NCBI RefSeq assembly: GCF_022201045.2
Contig: NC_068559.1
Location: 2,516,501 to 2,580,500 of the forward strand
Direction: 5' to 3'
Length of the DNA stretch: 64,000 bases
From: Citrus sinensis
Lineage: Eukaryota > Streptophyta > Magnoliopsida > Sapindales > Rutaceae
Shown here: positions 58,056 through 64,000 of the stretch, one piece after another
Position numbering within the stretch: the first letter of the stretch is position 1
Layout: the number at the start of each line of letters is the position of its first letter
The notes under the pieces: generated by a model
Told to the model about the DNA's origin: nothing
The model's database searches: none
What the model saw: the letters and a program-made list of their open reading frames with translations, nothing else
Made by a program: the position numbers and the translations under genes

Positions 58056-58250
58056 GTATATGTAAGTTCACCCAAACCTGCCCACTGCTGGTAATTATGG
58101 GGGCTGCAGGTGGGTTTGATATTAACAAAAATTCGGCAGATACCCACAAGGGTATCATCAACTGAAATTTTATTTTAATTAGTTTTTTTTGTAAATTTTA
58201 TAAAATTACATTAAAAAATATTTAATTATAAAAATACATGAACTAAGCTA

Positions 58251-58380
58251 GAGAAAGCCAAAGGAATGTGCCCAGCTGAGTTGCCATTTGTCCTATGGTC
58301 TTATAAAACTACTCCACGGACTCATACAGGTGAATCTCCCTTCTCTTTGTCATTTGGGGCAGAAGCTGTCATCTCTTTTG
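58251..58380 (+). mobile_element. Gypsy-type integrase fragment (fossil)
   Basis: About 43 codons match the end of a plant Ty3/Gypsy integrase core: CPAELPFVLWSYKTTPRTHT followed by GESPFSLSFGAEAVIS. Nothing else of the element (LTR, reverse transcriptase) is visible nearby. It is a small relic next to array copy 8. Confidence 0.85.
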
Positions 58381-58943
58381 AGTACAAGAGATGCGTGGGC
58401 TACAGTACATGCATATGATTTTCTTTTCGAGTACAAGAGACCTTTGATGAGTGTTTTTATGGTTCTGTTCTGGTAAATGGATTCTGAATTTGTTGCACAA
58501 ATAGCTTAACATTTTTTTTCCCCTGTCAAATATACTGTGAAAATGAACTTAATGTGTGGTTCAGTACAACATTATACAGAAATCATTATTGAATGAATCG
58601 TGACCAAGCTATCACATTTACATTACAGTACTTCACATGCAAATGCTATTTGGGTACAAAACTATCTAAAACTCATGCTTCTAAGATAAAACATGAAAGT
58701 AAGCAGCTCGTAATCTATCATTGATCATCGGACTATTATATCATATATTCGGGGAAACGAGACTTCCTTCACATCAAACATGTAATATTAGAAATAAATC
58801 AACAGTCAGCTTTACTGATATAATGTTTCAATAACATCATCATCCTGTTACTGAAGTAAAAAGGGTGAATACAACCAAATCACCATATCTTCAGTAAGCT
58901 CTATGATTTTTTAGAATCACAAGTTAAAGGAAAACCTCAAGAG

Positions 58944-60785
58944 TCAACACTGCTCATCATTAGATACAGGAACAGACCAATCAAGATTAAATTCCGAAAC
59001 CTCTCGTGTAAGTGGATACCTTCCATCCATCATATATTTTGAATCAGCAAATGTTTTATTGTCTTCTATTACTACGAAGCTCTCTTCGATTTGCAAGTAT
59101 CTCTGAATCTTTATATCTTCTAAGTGATGCCGCCAACAGTACTTGATATGATGAGGATTGCAACAGGTCACATCTCTATTCCGTAGCTGCTCATACAGCC
59201 ACTGTAATTCAACCAAACATCGGATAAAAAATCAGCTGTTGTATAGTACTTGCCCTAAACACATGAATGATAATATGTAGACTATGACACGTATATAATA
59301 CAAGTGGATATATATACCTCTATGAGTTTTTTATCTTCTTCAAACATTGTAGAAACTCGCAAAGTCCTAGGATAACAAATCTGAAAAACACCATCCAACA
59401 AAGCTTCATAATCCGATAATGGCACATTTGCATACAGCTCTAGAGTCCCAACTTGTAAAGGAAGGGAAGGAGAACATCCACTGAGTTCATCCAAATTAAA
59501 TGAAACCTAGATCAACAAATAGAGTGGCAGCAAAAACATTATGAAATATTAAAAGTAAAATGTAAATGAGCATTATACGAAACTTGTACAATACCTCGCA
59601 TGTTTCCAAAGATAGTTTCAAGTTTTCAATTTGTTTTTCTACTCCAAGAAATTTCTTTAGTCGAAGGTACCAATGCATGTCAAGGTTACCTTCACACGAA
59701 AAACAAAGTTTCCATGGACACAGAGCATTCATTGCTATTGTGGGAATAGGATTAAAATCATAACTAAAGGTAAAGGATAGTAAATTGGGAGTATCAGTGT
59801 CAATTGCCTTCAAATTTTCGCAGGAATTAAAATGCAAGTTCTTCAGCTGATTACTTGCAATCTTAACCATTTCGGGCAAACGACAGAACCTCAGCAAAAG
59901 ATCCTCAAGGAGGGGAAATTTTGAGATAAATCTGTCAAATTCTTCATCCATAAACCATACAGAAGTTAACATCAACTTTGTCAAATGTGGAGACCTAACT
60001 GCCTTAACTACCCGTGGCCTCATTTCCCCATTACAGAATAAAAGGGTTAACTGCTGAAGACTAGGAACAACAATTTCAACAATATCAATGTCCTCGTAAA
60101 ATGTGTAAATCGCCAATTTCTTGAGTTTGTGAGCCTTAGAGACACACAAATTCTTTAAACCCCAACAAGCGGAAATTTCAAAATCTTCAAGTGATGGGCA
60201 TTCACTAGTAAGCTTTTGGAACATCTGATCATTGATATAGACATTCTCAATTGTTAGCTTTTTCAGAGAATCTAAACTTATAGTAGTAGTATCAGAAGGC
60301 TGCTCCATCCTGCACCCAAATAGACTTAATGTAGCCATCGATTTTGCCGAAAAGATTGTTTGAGGCAAAATGCACACAGTGTCTTCTTGTGTCATGTTGT
60401 GAACCATCAACACTAGATCTTTAATCCCATTGTCAACGGCTAATCCTATCCATTTATCAAGAAGAGGAGCGGATCCCTTAACATCTAGAAAGCTCTGGAA
60501 TAATCTCAATTCCTGCATGCGAAACCTAAGCTTGCAGAATCGAAACAGGGAAGCATCCACAAATGCCATGAATTTCTTTTCGTCAGATATATCCATTAAC
60601 GTTATTGCTTTTCCCAGGAAGTAACATTGGTCAAACTCCAAAATTGGAAACGAAATACAGAACAGACACCATCTCTTTGACAAGATACTAGTTCGAGCAA
60701 TCTCTTTAGCAGAGAGGTAAGACATAATATGATGAATGATAAACGTAGGCAGTTCCGTTATTCGATCCATGCCCTTGGCATACAT
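58944..60785 (-). CDS. F-box/LRR/FBD protein
   Basis: Exons 60785-59595, 59506-59318 and 59201-58944, all phase 0 with GT-AG sites, give 545 residues. An F-box (ITELPTFIIHHIMSYLSAKE, ARTSILSKRW) occupies about residues 9-45. Leucine-rich repeats follow (ATLSLFGCRM, SLKKLTIENV, CPSLEDFEIS, LKNLHFNSCENLKAIDTDTP), then a C-terminal FBD-like region (CCNPHHIKYCWRHHLEDIKI and LQIEESFVVIED). Such proteins are substrate receptors of SCF ubiquitin ligases: the F-box binds SKP1 and the repeats bind targets. The target is unknown. The DNA just before the ATG reads CTGATTGCAG on the minus strand, a 3' splice site, so a non-coding first exon probably lies upstream (near 61.2 kb). The next ATG (60770) would remove five residues. 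Confidence 0.88.
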
Positions 60786-62700
60786 AATCTGCAATCAGTA
60801 CTGTAATTTAATATTCAAATTATTCATATATTAATCAGCATCATATTTAAGGAACAGAATGTTTTATAACCTATGCTTATATTCCCATCATCTTATTACT
60901 AGAAAGAAAAGGAAAGGAAAGAAGGGCAATCAAATAATATTCGGAACTAAAAACATATGAATTTCATATAATAAAGAAAATATTCTGGGGAAATTCTTCA
61001 AACTCAGTTCCTGTGCGTACGATATGTTTACCACAAATAATTGTAATTGCACAAGGGTTTAGAAAATCTTCAAATATAATACAGTTTAATTTCCGAAGAG
61101 GCCTGCCACTGCTAGTAAGGAGTCGGATTAGATACAAAAAAAAGCAAATAAAAATAAAGGAATATATGATACAGAGCCTTACAATTAAATTAATCCGATG
61201 AGAAGTTGATTTGAAGAACTGCCAGGGCAATGGGAACTGTACAGATTTTTAAATAAATATATACCTTTGGTTTAGAGTTTAGCGTTGACACTCCTTCCTT
61301 CCTGTTTGGGATTGTTATTTAAATAGAGGAGTTTATTTCATAATTTTTTTAATAAAAAAAGTGTTTAGTAATTTTTTTAATCTATTTATTTAATCAATAT
61401 TTTTTTTATTTTGACAATACATTTAAAATTTCTTATAAATTAAGTAATTCATTGGATAATTGATAATTCTTTTAGAGTTTCTATTATAAACTATTATTTT
61501 AATAAAAGGGTAATTACATATTATATTTTCATAAATACTATTTATGAATCACGTGGTCCAATCACATGTTTACCAGTATTGAAACTTTTTTTGTACGGGA
61601 TTTAAAATGTTTAGCTGCTCACATTGAGTTTTAGACAATTTAAACTTTTTTCTATTATGAAATTACTAAAAGCATAAATTTTGATTTTAAAACTAGCAGC
61701 CCTTTCAATAACACAATATTTACCAACAATTCCAATTGATTATTTCATCAGCATTATAGATATTGATTATTTTGTAAGTCACAACAATCTAAATCTATCC
61801 GTTCAAGTTGGTTTAGGATTTAGACTTGACAGCAATTACCATTATTATTTTTAATAGATTTGGGCATTTTGCAAGTCCTTTTTAGTAATTTTGCAAGGAA
61901 ATTAAAAAAAAATTATGGTCAAAATTAAAAATTTAGAAATCTCAATAATCGTTTCCCCAAATTATGAAAAAGAAAAAGAAGACAGCTGCCACAGTTGACG
62001 CTAATGACCACTTTTTACTTTCTTAATTTCTTTAGATTATTTTTGAAGATTATTGGAAGAGATTTGCCTTTGTTGACGTTACGTACCTTAATATTATTAA
62101 TTCATAGCTAGCAAATTCGCAATTCTCTCTCTCTTTTTTTTTTTTTTCCCTTTTTTAAGCAACTCTGTTTCATTCATATCCCGCTCCAAAATAATTATTC
62201 TTGCTTATACGATGAAAGACCAACCAATTAGACTATTCATTAGAGGATAAGAATCCAACTTTGTATGACTTTTTATTTTTAAAAGAGATGAAAATATCAT
62301 ATTTATTATTTAACGGTATGTGTTTTTTCTATTGTTATTTTAACGTATAGATAGAATGAATATTAGTATTTTGTAATTAAATGAAAAAAAAAATTTTAAA
62401 AGGGTCGTCCGACTAAAAAAGTGTTTATTTCTAATGGGATAAGCTCATTTTTAATTCTCGTGATACGCTCTCTGCTTTTGAGATTTGACTACTTCTTAAA
62501 CTTTCGTTTTCATTATTTTAAACTTAATTTACATTAAAATAAAACGCCACCGTTGTCTTCATTATTCGGGATCTTCGCTGTATATAGATAATTTTTGAGC
62601 CGTCTATTATTACTGTTATGCCTATGATTATCTACACGATAAATTCCATTAAAATGTAAAATTAATTCAATCATTATTAAGATTATAGGAAACACAACAT
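60786..62700. other. Upstream region of the F-box gene and AT-rich spacer
   Basis: Probably contains the leader exon and promoter of the F-box gene within the first 500 bp. Beyond 61.3 kb the DNA is very AT-rich, with T runs (62134-62148) and no recognisable gene. Confidence 0.4.
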
Positions 62701-62706
62701 TATTCA

Positions 62707-62832
62707 ATGATACGAGCTGCCGAAGAAACTCCTAAGCATTGCCTGTGGATGAGTGACTTGGACCTGCTGATGCCGTCAGGTCGTATCCCCTGCTGTGTAT
62801 TTCTACGATGGCCAAATGATTCTTCCAAATTC
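62707..62832 (+). pseudogene. BAHD acyltransferase (HCT-like) N-terminal fragment
   Basis: Reads MIRAAEETPKHCLWMSDLDL, then LMPSGRIPCC and DSSKFFEV. The motif (V/I)RxAEETPKxxLWxSxxDL, followed by a Tyr-rich strand and SSxFF, opens hydroxycinnamoyl-CoA:shikimate transferases and related BAHD enzymes. The HTPSVYFYR segment is altered, and neither the HxxxD nor the DFGWG motif is present. The similarity fades after about 42 codons. It is a stray fragment of a gene about 430 residues long. Confidence 0.65.
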
Positions 62833-63229
62833 TTTGAAGTTGGTATTGGTGGATTTTCGAATATGGAGGCAAATAATAGTAAGAGAATTTGATAGGATTT
62901 GAGACGTGTTCGCACACTTTCCTTTAAGGTTTTATTTGTTCTCACCAATATTGGTTTGATATAGAGTTTTAATGGCAAATTACCCCTAAGATATAATAAA
63001 TCCTGAATACAATCTCTAGCAAATAAGATTGTATTCCAAGAACACAACAGAAATCTGTAAAAAAAAAAATCTGATTTTAATCTAATATGTGTGTCTATTT
63101 TAATGAAGAAGATGTTTATTTGAAAGAATACAACCATTTGAAATGGTACTTCTTCAAAGACACTATTTTCGTTTGAAATTTGTATCCATTCACAATTGAA
63201 ATTTCAAGTCTGCTAACCGTTTTTCCAGT

Positions 63230-63520
63230 TGATGTGAAAACACGCTCTCTGGAAGAAAACGGTTAGCCATTTTCTCAATAATGGAGAGCCGTTTTATTTC
63301 AGAATGTCAAAATAAGTTGCTCTCTGGAAATAAACGGTTATCCATTTTCTCCAAATGGTTAGCCGTTTTCTGTAGAACAGAAAACATGCTCTCTGGACGA
63401 AAACAATTAGCCGCTTTCTCAAAAAAGGGCCAGCCGTTTTCTGTAAAATTCAAAACCTACTCTCTGGACGAAAACGGCTAACCGTTTTATCTATAACGGT
63501 TAACCGTTTTCTTTCTAAAT
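63230..63520. repeat. Four ~70-bp imperfect repeats rich in AACGGTTA/TAACCGTT
   Basis: The phrase (G/A)CTCTCTGGA begins near 63244, 63320, 63389 and 63460. Each time a GAAAACGGTTAGCC-type word and an AGCCGTTTTCT-type word follow. The set ends with the palindrome AACGGTTAACCGTTTT. Spacing is about 69-75 bp. The words fit plant MYB binding sites (CNGTTR; AACGG core). The open frame across the repeats (63281-63481) is a by-product of the repeat structure. Confidence 0.75.
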
Positions 63521-64000
63521 TTCAAACCACAAAATACTACAATCTCACTTACTGTTGGCTTGCTGAAGGAGGATCTGAACATAGTTCTTGTGTCGTTTTA
63601 CCCCTTGGCTAGAAGATTGACTAAGGTCCTTTGTCCTATTCGGGATTGAAATTAGAGAGCTGTAGCTTAAGAGCTATAACAGTAAAGTATTTTGTAACCA
63701 CTAATTGCTGTAATTTAAAAACTAAATTGATTTGATTTTACACTTATATAATGAAAAATCAATTATATCTTCACTAATTTTGTCAAAATTATTATTTAAA
63801 AATTATATTTACTACATACTATTAATTTTTATTTTATAATTATAATTTTTTTTATAATAAGTGTAGATTCAAAGTTATAGCATCTCAATACTAAACAGGG
63901 ACCAAGTTGATGTATGACAAATATAAAAAGCCAATGTTTGCTTTCCTAAAGCAACAACCTGATTTAAAAGTCTTCATGCAAGATACCAAAATTTTTAATT
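63521..64000. other. AT-rich right end of the window
   Basis: No gene recognised. The stretch after the 70-bp repeats has no protein-like frame, no primer-binding site and no bordered repeat that I can see. Confidence 0.4.

Noticed and set aside
40170-58780. Array units as copies of a transposable element
   Set aside because: No terminal inverted repeats, target duplications, LTRs or transposase parts at unit borders. The copies are local and in one direction, which fits tandem duplication better, although a genome-wide search could overturn this.
63230-63520. CRISPR-like spacing of repeats
   Set aside because: The repeats are imperfect, contiguous and in a plant nuclear context. There are no constant repeats with unique spacers.

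Overview
The window is nuclear DNA from a flowering plant, almost certainly a eudicot. The evidence is AT-rich intergenic DNA, short GT-AG introns, plant versions of all recognisable genes (ALG5, an ENTH-domain adaptor, actin, the CER10-type enoyl-CoA reductase, DC1-domain proteins, a CASP-like protein, an FBD-type F-box protein), a plant tRNA-Lys(CUU) gene and plant-type hAT, Mutator, Harbinger, Copia and Gypsy repeats. A Citrus-like Sapindales genome is my guess; the sequence alone does not settle it.

Layout. 1-0.8 kb: the 3' end of an unrecognised gene. 1.2-1.9 kb: a hAT-type MITE. 2.4-5.9 kb: tRNA-Lys(CUU) on the minus strand, then ALG5 on the plus strand (10 exons). 7.2-8.3 kb: an ENTH/epsin-like adaptor. 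9.1-10.8 kb: a complete actin gene (minus), with a probable leader intron upstream. 13.4-15.8 kb: trans-2-enoyl-CoA reductase (CER10, minus). 16.5-17.9 kb: a non-autonomous Mutator-like element with a 9-bp target duplication. 19.3-20.5 kb: an unrecognised 397-residue membrane protein (minus). 20.9-21.2 kb: a 61-residue UQCC6/BRAWNIN-like complex III assembly microprotein (minus).

21.3-37.3 kb is a segmental duplication. Units A (21.3-24.8 kb) and B (31.6-37.3 kb) each carry one DC1-domain gene with a myristoylation-like N terminus. Between them lies a broken Copia-type LTR element (24.8-31.3 kb) with a Harbinger-type MITE nested in its right LTR, followed by an F-box gene fragment. Unit B is itself interrupted by a short gag-only LTR element. 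A CASP-like gene (minus, apparently frameshifted) follows at 37.2-38.1 kb.

40.0-58.8 kb is the most unusual part: a local array of at least eight copies or fragments of a gene family that I cannot assign to any known family. The products are intronless in appearance, very acidic and lysine-rich, and assembled from a few interchangeable modules. The copies carry one of two distinct upstream leader types, and two loci have leaders in head-to-head inverted pairs. A divergent ELOF1 (elongation factor 1) gene and a decayed second ELOF1 copy are mixed into the array. 58.9-60.8 kb holds a complete F-box/LRR/FBD gene (minus). The last 3 kb hold a BAHD acyltransferase fragment and four ~70-bp repeats rich in MYB-like AACGGTTA motifs.

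The single-copy genes are housekeeping functions (N-glycan donor synthesis, clathrin adaptor, cytoskeleton, very-long-chain fatty acid elongation, respiratory complex assembly) and do not form a shared pathway. The fast-changing part is the DC1 duplication and the acidic-protein array.
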